Shown one piece after another: positions 46,798 to 58,935 of a stretch of DNA of 64,000 nucleotides (position 1 is the first letter of the stretch; every line of letters begins with the position of its first letter). The stretch lies in the NCBI GenBank assembly GCA_032719365.1, contig CM064870.1:20712738-20776737 (forward strand), given 5' to 3'. The position numbers and the translations under genes are program-made. The notes beneath the pieces were generated by a model. The model made no database searches. It had not been told where the DNA came from and worked only from the letters and a program-made list of their open reading frames with translations. The DNA is from Prinsepia uniflora (lineage: Eukaryota > Streptophyta > Magnoliopsida > Rosales > Rosaceae).

Positions 46798-49676
46798 TGT
46801 AACGACCCGTCCCCGATTTTAGGGATTAATTAAGACTAATGATGGATTAGCGAGGCTAATCGGGGATTAGCTGAGGATTAAGGGACGTTCAGGGCAAAAT
46901 TACGATTTTACCCCTAAACGAGAGCAAAAATTTAACTTTTAACCCGAGAGGTCTGATAGCCGAGAGCCGAGGACCGTTATGTAGATCATGTCGATACGAG
47001 TCCATAGACAGGCGGCACGTCGAAATCGGGCATTCGACGAGAAAATTACGGTTCAAGAAAGTTTCAAGGTACTATTTATGACGGTACGTTTTACGAGGCA
47101 AAAGTGAACTTTTATCCTGAGTGGGCCCCAGATATTTTAGACAGGCCCAATGGATGAGTGACAAGTGTCACCCATCCATTGCTCCCATAACACTGACACA
47201 TGCACCCCCTTGTCTGTGTTCGTCCAAACCAAACCCGAACCACATCGAACACGACCCCAAATCCGTTCCTCTACCTAGTTTCTATCTGAGATGGAAATAG
47301 AGAGTGATTGAGGGTCGTGAGTGCGTGATGGTGGCTGGATGAGGACAGGACCGCCGTGGACGGCGGCGATGGCCTAGGAAAAAGGTAAACCCGAACCCCC
47401 TGTTTATTTCAAATTTCAAATTCGGGTTTTGGTGGTTAGGGAAGTTAGATGTTGATTAGGATGTGTTTAGGGGGTTTGTAGGTTGATTAGGAGGTGGTTT
47501 TGGATGGTGGAAAGTGGATGTGCAGCCCAGAACGGTGGCTGGGAGAAATTCGCTAGCAGTCCACCGAAATTGATTTTCGGGAAAGTTAACCCAAATCGGT
47601 CCTCCCAACCTATTTTTAAGGTTCCTAGAAGCTAAATAGGACCTTTAGGATTGAATTTGGGCCCTTGGTTATGCCTTGAACATAGAATGGAAGGTTTCGT
47701 TCAAAATGGTTTTCAGAACCAATGGGTTTTATGATTTTCTTCTAGGATTTAATGACATAGGATGATAGGAAATGATGTTAGGATGGTGTAGGAACTAAAA
47801 GGGAGGAAAACGGACCAAAAAAGAGAGAGACAACGGCCTGAACCGATTTCTCCGGTTCAGCTGGACCGGGTTGCAGGGATGAACCAGACCAACTGGTCGG
47901 CTGAAGGTCAGGGATGACTGTGCAGGGCGCGTGGCTCCCAAGCGCAGCCCCTTCAAGCGGTGCATGAGGGCACCAACATTTTCGAAACCATCCTTTCGAT
48001 ATAACCAACATTTTGGAATAATTTTCGAGTTGATCGGACATCATTTCGATATAGTTTAGGAAGTCCGAAGGTTTAGGATCTGGTTTAAAAATAGTTAAAA
48101 ATCCCGAAAAATCAGGGGGCTTTAATGAGGGGTTATTTAAGCAGTTAGTAACCCTCTATTTCGATTTGGATAGGTTTGGGAACCATGGAGACGGTGATTA
48201 GCTCGGGAAGGCGCATGGTGTGCGTATCGAGGAGGGAACTCGGACGGTCTGTGAGTGGACCTTGTTTTCAATATTGATGCATGCATAAATGTTTTATATG
48301 TGTTTATAAACATGTTTTGTGATGCCATGAGTGCATTTGTGTGTGTTTACATATTTGCACGTATTTTGAGGTTTTCAGTTTTATATGTGTTTGTGGTTTT
48401 GGTTTAATGAAATGGATTTGGATTTGAAAAGGTAAACTCGTACATGGGGCCCATTTGGTTTTGTCTAGGGCATATGGCCCCATTGATGACCTACGGGTCT
48501 GAATCGTGGTCACGACGAGTGCTGCGCTCGCCTCCAAACTGGGGATGTGTTCCTTCCGGAGATGTCACGATGTACGTCTCGTTTTCGAGCAGCCACTGGA
48601 GGCTCGACTTCAAAGTGTTGACGGTTTAGGAGATCGATCAGTGATGTGTGCACCATGATCTAGAGGTGGTCGCATCGGTTTTTATGTTCACGGCGACATA
48701 CCAGGATTGAGAGCTGCCCTGGACAGATGATTGCACGCATCACTACGATTGGAACCGTGACTGACTCTGAGGTATCAGGCTCGATGCCCAGTTGAGTCAT
48801 GAGTTCGGGCTTGAGGCCCAGTTGGTTTACGTTTATGATTTCGGGTCGGAGACCCTAAATGGATTTCTGGGTTCATGAATGATTTCGAAATGGAATTTCA
48901 TATACCATCCTTTATTTATGGATTGTCTCTTCCGGGGAGGGTCGTTGGCCTAGGTGGACGCCAGAGTAGTCACGGAGTACTAACTGAGTGGAGTTACCCC
49001 CGTTAGGTACCTTATTCTCAAGAAGGCTTATGGATTATAACCCCCAGGGAGGGTCATTGATATGCGGACATTGACCTGGGTGGACCCTAGGGAGACTTGG
49101 GATTTGAGACCCTGGATAGCACGCGCGTAGCTTTGGAAACCGTGACAGGATTGGTTATATGTTATATGATATATATTGGTTTTGGGCTAAGTCCCACATG
49201 GATTTGGGCAGTGGCCCGTATGATTGGTTTCATTTTCGATTTTGGGCCAAGGACCTAGTGGTTTGGTAAATGGCTTTCGAATGCATGCATGCTTTTTAGT
49301 GAAGGGTATAAATGTCTTTTTGTGAAAATATTTTTACAAATTCTTTGTTTTGTCTACTCACAGCTTTTAGTGTTTTTGAATGCCCTTCAGGTTGATCGCA
49401 AATGTGGGCTGTAGTAGAGACCGAGACATCACACTCCTCCTCCGGATCCTAGCGCTCTCTGAAGCCCCGAGTGGCTAAAGTCGGAATTTTCCCTTGTTTG
49501 ACACTCCGTGTTAGACGGGATTAGGCGCGTCCCGCGTTAATCTCTTGGGGGATTAGGACGGGTCCTGAAGCCCCGAATGGGCTAAAGTCGGAAATTTTCC
49601 TTGTCTGACACTCCATGTCATACGGGATCAGGCATTTCCCGCGTTAATCCCAGGCGGATTGGGACGGGTCTTGACA
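46798..49676 (+). mobile_element. Plus-orientation solo LTR
   Basis: 2,879 bp, starts TGTAACGACCCGTCCC and ends GACGGGTCTTGACA. It has a perfect 5-bp duplication TACTG (46,793-46,797 and 49,677-49,681). It is the innermost and latest insertion of this nest. The dyad is at 47,153-47,178. The last ~215 bp are a tandem duplication. Confidence 0.9.
49459..49674. repeat. About 107-bp tandem duplication at LTR end
   Basis: Two copies starting 'tgaagccccga(g/a)tggg' and ending in a 'gatt(a/g)ggacgggtc' end, at about 49,459 and 49,566. The duplicated unit includes the LTR terminal motif, so an extra internal 'end' exists. Confidence 0.85.
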
Positions 49677-49681
49677 TACTG

Positions 49682-50736
49682 ACTAGACCTGGCAGCTTCT
49701 GACAACTCGCCATGTGGCATCACTTGATTGGCCACGTGGCCTGACAGGTCTTAGAGATGATGACTTGGACTGCCAAGTCATCATCGTCAACCTTTGGCTG
49801 GGTCGACCTAGACCTCTGTGACGGGTTGATTTGACCCGCGACCCGACTCGGTCGTATCTCGGGCGTCTAGCCATTATTTTCAGCCATTCTTCTCCCTATC
49901 GACTCATCTTGAGCCAAGAAATCGATCTATGACCTCAAAACCAACAGAAAAGGACTAAAATGTATCTGGTCAAGCTCGATCCGTACGGAAAGTTTTCCAG
50001 CCACTTTCCAGGGCAGTTCTGTCATCCTTCCTGGTCCATTTTGATCCCTACAGGCTCGTAAGAGCTCATAGAACATAACCCAAGCATTAAAAGCAATCCC
50101 AAACGTCCAAAACTGAAAACCTCCAAGACCCACGACTTACCTTTTCCCTTGACTTCCTCCACCATCCATGGTAGCCAACCGTCCTGCCGCCGCCCCTCAG
50201 TCTCCCGCGTCTGAGGGGTGGGTCCTAACATTTCACATCCTCTCTGTCTCTCTATGGTCAAGCAAGAAGATAGAGTGATGAAGATGATGTTTGAGGGGTG
50301 AGTACGGGTTTGAGAAGGAAAATGAAGAAATGAATATGAAAATGGTGAGATGCATGAATGTATATGTGTGGATCAATGGATAAGTGACACTTGTCACTCA
50401 TCTGTTGGTCCACAGAAGATATTTTGGGTCCCACTAAACACAACCCATTTAAAAATCGTATACGCATGTGACCCGTAACTTTCTCGTATAATGTCCGATT
50501 TCGACGTGTCGCCTGTCCATGTACTCGTATCATCTCGATCTACGTAACGGTCCTCGGTCCTCGTGCATTTGAACTCTAGGGTCAAAAGTAAATTTTTTAC
50601 CCTTTCGAAAGGAAAAATCATCATTTTATCCGAAGCGTCTGATAATCCTCGACTAATATCGATAAGTCCTTAATTAATTCTTGATAACTTGTTATTAACC
50701 TTAATTAATCCCTTATATTCGGGACAGGTCCTTACA
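49682..50736 (-). mobile_element. Minus-orientation solo LTR, second part
   Basis: Continuation of 44,658-46,797 after the nested plus-orientation solo LTR. It ends CAGGTCCTTACA at 50,736 and contains the dyad at 50,378-50,403. Confidence 0.88.
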
Positions 50737-50741
50737 TTAAG

Positions 50742-52378
50742 GGTTTATAGTTTGGACTTCTGTAGGTCGATAGTAACATTTGGATGTGATTTGGATAGGT
50801 CCGGATGTCCCGGAGAGTATGGATTAGCCTCGGAGTGGCTTGCGACGTGAGTTGCAAGAGCGCAGCACGGACGGTCTGTGAACGGACCTTGTTTTATGGA
50901 ATGATGCATGCATAACTGTTTAATATATGTTTTATGATCATGATTTGAGGTGCATTGATTGCATATGATTTAAATATGATTTGTTGAGCATTTTCGTAGA
51001 AAATGGTACATTACACGTAGTACAAGATTTCTATTTTTATATGATGTTTGGGCTTAGGCCGAATATTCTACGTGCATATGTTTTATTTGATTTTGATGGT
51101 TTCACGGAGAGGCGTGAAACCGAAGATTGATTATCGATTTTGAATGATTTCATAGAGATGTGTGAAATCAGTATTCAAGCATGAGTCCCAGTTGGATGTT
51201 GACTTTGGCTTGGATGATAGTCAAAGTGGATTTGAAAAATCATTTGAATAATGAAATGGTTTTCGGATTTGGAAATATGTTTCAGGCTTGAGTCCTAGTT
51301 GATTTACGGTTTAACTTAGAGTATAGTTAAACGCGAGGAAAAGGTATTGGGCTGTGACCCAGTTATAATTTATGAAAGATATTTTGAGCATGAGACCCAG
51401 TTATGAATTTGATAGGATTTGAGGAATCTTCGATTTATGAAGTGTTTTTTAACACTGTTTTATGATGGTTTTGTAGAAACGGATTTGATGAAATTATATC
51501 CGGCCGTAGACCCCTTTGAGATGATTTAAGATATGTTTTCCACACGACCATCCTCTATGATGTGATGATAGTCTCTGGACGTCGATCATCTAGTAGGATG
51601 TGTGATCCTAGAGGGGTCACTGGGACACTTCCTGCAGGAGTGTCAGAGATGGACATTTTGCAGTCTTCGACCATCTTGTGTGATGTGTGATCCTGAGTTA
51701 GAGCACCAAGACGTCGAGCCGCGGGCTTCGAGCCTGGTGTTTATTCGGATGTGTAATCCCGAGTCGCACACGTAGCGCTGATATCGTAACTAGTGATGAT
51801 GTGAGATGATTGGATATTGGATAAAGAGGATTGGTGATTATGTTTTCATGAGACTCCAAATTGAGTCTATGATTTGGGAAGAGGCCCTATTGAGGTGCTT
51901 TTATGAGATTGTTTTGGGCTGAGACCCACATGTATTGGATTTGGGCTAAGACCCACGTGATTTGGTTTTGGGTTGAAACCCTACTGAGGAAATGGTTTTG
52001 ATTGAGCCATGTTTTCATTGTGTTTTGATTTGAAAAGCAATATGATTTTCTTTTGAGAAAGTATTTGAAATACTTGTGTTCTAATGCATGCATGCTTTTT
52101 AAGTGAAGGGTATAAATGTCTTTTCAAAAAATTGATTTTATAAACTGTTTATATTGTCCACTCACATATTTTTATGGTTTTTGACACCCTTCAGGTTTAT
52201 TGCGGATGCGGGCTGTAGCAGAGAACGAGACATCACATACCGCTGCGTACTCCACAAGTCACTGCGCACTCTGTTAACCCCGAGCGGGTTACAGTTTATC
52301 CCTGGTCTGGTAAGTGGTATCATACGGGAGTATGGAGCATCTTAGGTTAATTCAGGGGGATTGGGATAGGTCGTGTCA
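50742..52378 (+). repeat. 3' LTR, second part
   Basis: Resumes after the second TTAAG copy and aligns with 38,740-39,842 of the 5' LTR from about 51,310 on. It ends ATAGGTCGTGTCA at 52,378. Confidence 0.85.
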
Positions 52379-54107
52379 GATAAATGTTGTCAAGGAAGCG
52401 TTTTCAACTTTGAAGCTTTTAGGTGAATTCAATTCCACTATTGTTTGTTCCTAAGGTTCCGAACCCTACTACTATGGGAAACTTTCTTCTTATCTCTTGT
52501 TGTAACACTATCTATAAGATGGTGTCCAAGATTATTGCAAAAAGGATCAAGTCGATGCTTTCTTCCATCATTTCTCCTAACCGGTCAGCGTTTGTTTTAG
52601 GAAGAAGAATTAGAGATAATATTCTTATGGTTCAAGAGCTATTTAAAGGTTATCACCTCAATTCCGGCCCGACTCTTTACGCAGTGAAATTGGGCATTCT
52701 CAAAGCCTATGACACTATCTCCTGGGACTTTATTCTAGCTGCTTTGGAGGCCTTTATGTTTCCTTCTATTCTTGTTGGTTGGGTAAGGATGTGCATTTCT
52801 AGTCCTCATTTCTCTATTGCTGTCAATGGTGAACTTGCGGGGTTTTTCCCTGGAAAACGTGGAATTCGTCAAGGTGACCCTTTGTCACCATATTTATTTG
52901 TGATTGTGATGGAACTATTCTCGATTATTATGATGAAATGTATTCGCAGCAACCCGGAGTTTAGATATCACTGGAGGTGTGACAAGGTACTTTTATCTCA
53001 CCTAACTTTTGCTGATGATTTGATTGTTTTTTTTCCATGATGATGCTTTTTCAATCTTCGTTGTCAAGTTTGTTGTTGATTGGTTTTCTAGTGTGTCTGG
53101 GTTAAAGCATAATATGAATAAGAGTCATTTGTATGTTGTTGGGGTTAATATTAGAGTCAAAAGACGCTTGCTGCGTAAGTTTTGGCGTTTAGGAATGATC
53201 TCTTCCTATCAAGTACCTTGGGGTTTTTTTTTTCTCTGAACCTTGTTGTGATCCTTATTAAAAATATGTGCGAGTGTATCCCTACCTCACCTACTTAGGT
53301 TGATAAGTTTTACTGGTCCCTCTCCTCTAATGGTTTTTTTTCCTCTAATTCTCTTTGGAAGAAGATTAATGTTGAAGGGGTTGCGGATCTTATAGCTCAC
53401 ATTGTTTGGTTCCTAGCCACTATTCCTAGGGTTTCTTTCATCATGTGGATTGCCATTAGCGGGCAATTAAATACTTTGGACCGTGTCTTCTGATTTTCTT
53501 CTCTTTCTAATTTCCTTTTTTCTTTGTGTGGTAGGGAACTTGAAACCCATGAACATTTGTTCTTTGATTGTCCGGTAACTTCTGATATTTGGCGGCATGT
53601 CCTGGGTAAATGTGGTGATATTTGGAGAAATCCCCTTGGCCATTGTTTGTGATGCTATTTCTATTCCGTGGCGAGGAAAGTTGATTATTGTTACCATCAA
53701 GAAGCTCGTTCTTTCTGTCACTATTTATAGCATTTGGATGGAGCGCAACAATCGAGTTTTTGCTAATACTCGGTGTCTCCCCTATATTATTCCTACTCGT
53801 ATTATTGATATGATTTGATTGAGACTTTGTAATGCTAAATTTAAAATGAATGCTGTTATTATTCAGGTTCCTAGACCTTGGAATTTACCTATTACTTAAC
53901 TAGTAGGTTGCTTTGTTTTGTTTGTTAGCCTTAGTTCCAGGTTTGTTTTTTGGTTATGTTGGTTTACTGTTTGGCTTTTGTTCTTCCCTGTTTGGGTTGT
54001 CTGTTTCTGCCTTGTGTGGGTTTGTTATTGTTGTTACCCTTCTTGGGTTTTTTTTAGGGCTTGTCCTTTAATCCAATTTTGATAAAAATTATCAAAGAAA
54101 AAAACGA
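52379..54107 (+). pseudogene. L1-type LINE ORF2, 3' fragment (RT, zf-RVT) and 3' UTR
   Basis: The RT core shows ISCCNTIYKMVSKIIAKRIK, RQGDPLSPYLFVIVMELFS and the catalytic FADD. A frameshift near 52,445 and another in a T run near 53,030 are present. Beyond them is the zinc-binding RT-associated region (zf-RVT) with LCGRELETHEHLFFDCP near 53,530, followed by IWMERNNRVF. Coding similarity ends near 53,900. The 3' UTR ends in an A-rich tail near 54,107. Confidence 0.88.
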
Positions 54108-54921
54108 AGTTGTCGCATTCTAATTCCAACATTCATCCTACAACTTCTATAATTCTAAGTAGATATGTCATCGACTCAAAATTAAATAACAAAAAAGAAA
54201 TATTATCATTACTTTCATAGTAAATATTTCTTTACCTCGACCGGTGGTTGCATGCACCTCTCTATCGCACGGTTCACATTTGTCAGTCACTTCTCACCCA
54301 ATAAGCATGTTAAAAAATGACCTAATTATCATCATGATTCACATGGTGTTATTTTTATATAATTAAAAAAAAAGATATACAAGAGTAGTTCCGAGAACAA
54401 TCTCCATTAGCCAAATATTCAAATTGAAGGGTAAATTAGGGACAGTTCCTAAACCTAATTTTCGGATGGACTAGACTTACCTATTAGTTAAAAAAAATCG
54501 ATAGTACAAGAGAATGTTAATAATAAACATAAAAGGTACATCTAGTTGAGGGAGACGTACTAACTTTACTTCCCACAATAACAACTAATACGTAAAGGTA
54601 ATAATCACAGTCATAGTCTTGACTCAATTATTCCTATAAAAGTGCTAAATTCAACATTCAAAATTTCAAATTTTCAAAACTCAAAAAAAAAAAAAAATCT
54701 AGTCCTTAAATTCCCAAAATCAAAACTCTATATTTGATTTCTATTGAAAACTAGGAAAAAGCTCAAACTCAAAGTGTCTAATACAACCATAATTCTACTA
54801 TCAAGTGACTTAACTAAAAATAAAATATTATGACAATTGAAACAATCAACCAGATTGATGCTAGATTGCTAGCATACCATCAATTCCTAAACCCTAAGTC
54901 TCTATCAAAGACTAAATCAAT
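54108..54921. other. AT-rich DNA, nothing recognised
   Basis: No supported gene or repeat structure between the LINE tail and the CACTA element. Confidence 0.5.
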
Positions 54922-55431
54922 ATACACTACGCAAAATTTGGTCATAGACTTCAGTTTTTCACCGAAGTCTATTGAGGGTTAGAACCGAAGTATTGGGAGC
55001 TGATGTTGTTTCTATAAGAATATACTTCGGTTTTTAACTGAAGTGTATTCTACCTACAACATCGATTTTTACTAATATTTGATGTTTATGACCCTTCCAA
55101 CTAAACTAAAAGTGTTGAATCCTGATATCTTATGTGGGCAATGACATCAGTCTCTTCTTTACAACTGATGTCTTTTGTACTTAACAGTATCAGTCTGAAC
55201 TTAAAACTTGATGTAGTTATAAGCTATTGTCATCGGTTCTTTAGAATTTTCTGCAGGCTTTTTGTGTATTAGGCATCCCTTTTTACATATACACCGAATT
55301 TACAGAATTGAAAAGACATCAATAATTACATAAATATACAATATTGCTTCACAAAAGCAAACTTTGATTCATATCATTAATTAAATAAAAATGTGATTAC
55401 AATTTCATAAAACTAGAATATAGGTTCATGT

Positions 55432-55693
55432 TTAGGCAAAATTAAGTAATTGTTGCTTCAGAAGTTCGATACTCAAATCCTTCTCCAAGCAGTCAACCCC
55501 TTTCTCCCGGCATGTGCACCTAAAGATGGCACGGGAAAAAGGACAGATTGATAAGATACTAATGCAATTCTTTGGTGGAGAAATTTACTAGAACATTGCA
55601 GGGACAAAGTTTAGAAGGAAAATTTCTCACCTTGATTGTTCTTGCTCCCATGTCTCAGCTTCATCCTTGAGGTTTGCAGCTTCCTCGGCCACC
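55432..55693 (-). pseudogene. Last two exons of a CACTA-encoded protein
   Basis: Exon 55,693-55,631 follows a TTTCTAG acceptor and ends at a GTGAG donor. Exon 55,519-55,432 follows a CTTTAG acceptor and ends in TAA. The frame is maintained across the intron. The joined peptide is about 50 residues, helical and charged (EEAANLKDEAETWEQEQ, then CTCREKGVDCLEKD). This fits the C-terminus of a TNPA-like accessory or transposase protein, but I do not recognise the family for certain. Confidence 0.5.
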
Positions 55694-57156
55694 CTAGAAA
55701 TACAAAATGAGTAAAACAAATTTCTTACTTAGATTCTGAGGTCTATAAAAGCAAGTGGCTTGAAAATTTTGTCCCCCATAATGATACGCTTGGACTACAC
55801 ATTTAAATAAACACGTATTTCAAATATATGAAATTAAAACCTTTTTTGTGTAGATGTAGTATTGGTAAATTGAGATCGTTCTTAACAGGGGAAATTAGGG
55901 AATATTAAATAATGGTTAGTGAAAATAATAATAAAAAAATCAAAGAATAAATTAATAAATGAATAAAAAAATTAAAAAACTAAAGAATTAAAAAATAACA
56001 TGATTTGGAGGGTTTTGGAAAGATTTGTAGCCGAAATTACGTTTTTAAATAAACTAAGAATTAAAATGCGAATGCTCATGCTCATGCTAATTAAAATTTG
56101 CAAACTATAGATTAGTTTCATAGACAAAATCGACATTTTTACGTAAATAAATTCAAATTAACAATCACATTATTTAAAATACTCCTACTTTAACCTTTAT
56201 ACAATGGACTTTCTTTAAACACAAAGTTTACCAACACACTAACATTTTGCACAATTTGAACCAATCACGAAATCTTACCTTCATCATCTCAATTACATGC
56301 ATACATTTTTCATATTATAAATGTACCGAACAACGGATTATTACTTACAATATGATTCACCTTAAGTTGTTAATTTAATGCGCCAAAGAACAGTCAAATA
56401 TTAAATATCTTCAATTCTATTCTAAATGCCCCTAATAGCGGATCAACACTTAACGTTGAATTAAAAGTTAAAACACTATAATATATGAGGTAAATGAAAT
56501 TCATAAAGTAAAACACATGTTGATTGTATTCACATTTACAAATGTTAGAAAGAAAATACCAACACATATATTGAATTATAAGTAAAACTGAAACAGTAAC
56601 AAGAGTTTAAGTAGAAAAAGATGATTTTTCACAAGGATCTCTGACAGCAGACAGAACCTTATGAAGATGGAGGAAAAAATACGAGGAATTCGGTCTTAAA
56701 AACTCTCGAATTGCCCTAGAATTACATAGCCTTAGTTTTTTTTCTTAAGAAAAGCATAAAAATATGTACAAATAGAAATCTAAGAAAGTCTAAGAAAAAG
56801 AAAAGAAAATTTAGAAGAAAATAACTAAGAAAAACTAAGAAACAAAATGTAAAAGAAAGGAAAAAAGAAGCTCTCAAAATATATTTACAAAGAGAAAAAA
56901 AAAAGGACTAAAAAGGGGAGAGGAGAGAAAGGGACTTTACAATGAAATTGGCTCCCTATTTTTAGAGATGGCTCAACAAATAAAAGCTCAAAAAATAAAA
57001 TACAAAGTTAAATACTAAAAACAATAAAAAAATGATTTAATTAAATATTTGGTATTAATTTTTGCTGAAAAGTAGGTGAATAAACATTGGAAAAATAGGG
57101 TAGAGCATGTTGGGCAGATTTGATTGCAGTGGGCAGGGCACTGCAAGTTGGTGGAC

Positions 57157-57510
57157 TCAACGTGGGCTGGGTAGGTGGCGTACCGACTGGGATTGAGACG
57201 TCAGGGGATCAGCCACTTCTGCAGGGTATGGACTTTGATTTTCGACAAGCGTAGGCTGATCAAGGGTGGCAGTATCGGAGGTCAGCGCAAAGACAACCGC
57301 TTCAGAAATTGGCACATGCGTCCCAAATTTCTTAATGCTAGGTTGGTAGGCGAGCGCCAAACCATATCTTCTGGGCTGATCTCGGTTTGGGTCGTGGTCT
57401 ACACGTTTTGGGCTCGACTTCGCACATGGGCCACACTGCGTTTTGGTTTCTTGGGCTTGCGACTTTGGGCTACTAGATTTATTAGATTCGGTGGATCCAT
57501 ACCGACACAT
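57157..57510 (-). pseudogene. Unrecognised GC-richer segment, possible CACTA exon remnant
   Basis: A 117-residue open frame in a segment noticeably richer in G and C than its AT-rich surroundings (about 57,100-57,500). It is Pro/Ser/Gln-rich, with no motif I recognise. The opposite strand is open over the same stretch (115 codons), so the frame itself is weak evidence. Confidence 0.25.
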
Positions 57511-57739
57511 AAACTAAATTAATATATTATTATTAATTTTGAAGATTCATCATATTATTTTAATAATAAAAAATACTGGATAAACCAAATTAAAAAGTAA
57601 ATAGTGGTTATGTCATTTAAAAAGTATTCTATAATTTAACCAAAAAAGAATATATGTTCGATTAAAACTTATACACATTCAATTTATTATTATATATTTA
57701 ATTATATTAACATTCAATTGTAGTAATTCATTTCAAAAT

Positions 57740-58430
57740 TTATATTTATTTTTAAAATTGTATATTATTAGTTATCGTCAAAATCATATTGTATTATATT
57801 GTTCATCATATGTTTATTATATCAAAGTCCTTTTATAATTTTTATTAATCTTATATAACCATTATTAGGTACTTAAATTTTTCCCAAATTTTCAAAATTT
57901 CCAACTTTTAGATTAAATTTCCGTCATTTTTATTAATCTTTAATGACTTTGATAATAATTCATTTTACGTCCAATTTTCACTAATTAATGTCCAATTTTA
58001 TAATTTATTATATAAATACAAACTCCCCGATTTTCTAAATTATTATGTAAATGTAAACTCCATTATTATGCTTATTTTTATGTTTTTAACTATATTAACA
58101 TTCAATTATAGTAATTCACTTAAATTTATGTTTATGTTTAAAATTTAATATTATTAGTTATCGGCAGAACCCTATTGTATCATATTACTCATCATATATT
58201 TATTATATCAAAGTTATTTTATAATTTTATTAGTTATATATAACCATCATTGAGCACTTAAGATTTTTCCAAAATTTCATTCCAAATTTCAAACTTTTAA
58301 ATCGAATTACGATTATTTTTGTTTACCGTAAACGATATCGATATCGATACTAATATTTGGGGCAAGATATCCGTAAATTTGACTAGCGATATATCCGTCG
58401 ATATAGATATTTTCATACAATAGGGTTCTG
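57740..58430. mobile_element. hAT-derived segments inside the CACTA element
   Basis: The end at 58,330-58,415 ('acgatatcgatatcgat', 'ggcaagatatccgtaaatt', 'atatatccgtcgatat') is the inverted counterpart of the hAT 3' end at 62,670-62,760. Its neighbouring 'accattattaggtacttaa' block is present twice (about 57,860 and 58,235), so part of this region is duplicated. Confidence 0.65.
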
Positions 58431-58516
58431 CCGTTAACTAATAATATTAAATTTTAAACATAAACATAAATTTAAGTGAGTTACTATAATTGAAAGTTAA
58501 AATAGTTAAAAACATA
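58079..58516. repeat. Fold-back inverted repeat, about 100-bp arms
   Basis: 58,079-58,180 (from 'tatgtttttaactat' to 'ggcagaaccctattgtat') is the reverse complement of 58,415-58,516 with few mismatches. The spacer is about 235 bp and carries the hAT-like end. Confidence 0.9.
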
Positions 58517-58639
58517 ACAATAAACATACAAAAATTCATTGTAAGAAAAATGATAAAAATAAGTTTACAATATTTAAAATTGGAAAAAATATGGCCAAAC
58601 TTTGTTAAAAAAAATTGGAAATAATGGATATATTTAAAA

Positions 58640-58935
58640 TTGGACAAAAATGAAACAAAAAAAAAAGACCAGACTTTGTTGGAAAATTGGAAAAAATGAA
58701 TAGGGGGGGCAATGAATAACAAGGGAAGGGAAAAAGAAATTGAGAAAATGAATAAAAGGGAGGGGGGAAAAACTAAAAAAAAAATAAATAAAAAGGAAGA
58801 GAGAAAAAAAAAAACTGGAAAAAATGAATAAAAAAGTAGGAGAGAAAAAAAACTGGAAAAAAATGAATAAAAAAGGAGGAGAGAAAAAAAAATCTGCACT
58901 TGGACAAGGGGAGGGGGGCGGGGGGGCGAACCCGT
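58640..58935. repeat. Purine-rich low-complexity tract
   Basis: Degenerate repeats of 'gaaaaaaactggaaaaaatgaataaaaa' with G-runs (58,910-58,928). The Phe/Leu-rich frames on the minus strand are artefacts. Confidence 0.85.

Larger units (their letters stand above)
37961..52378 (+). mobile_element. Non-coding Tekay-type LTR element in the LINE, plus strand
   Basis: 5' LTR 37,961-39,842, interior 39,843-43,112, 3' LTR 43,113-44,657 plus 50,742-52,378 (split by a nested insertion). The LINE sequence GATAAA is duplicated at 37,955-37,960 and 52,379-52,384. An iMet-like primer site and a polypurine tract are in place. No gag or pol is visible in 3.3 kb of interior. It belongs to the same wider family as the element at 17,577-27,173 but is clearly diverged. 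Confidence 0.88.

Noticed and set aside
44658..50736. DNA transposon with 16-bp inverted termini and TTAAG/TACTG duplications
   Set aside because: The inverted ends are the termini of LTRs that also flank complete LTR elements with primer sites and polypurine tracts, so these are solo LTRs.
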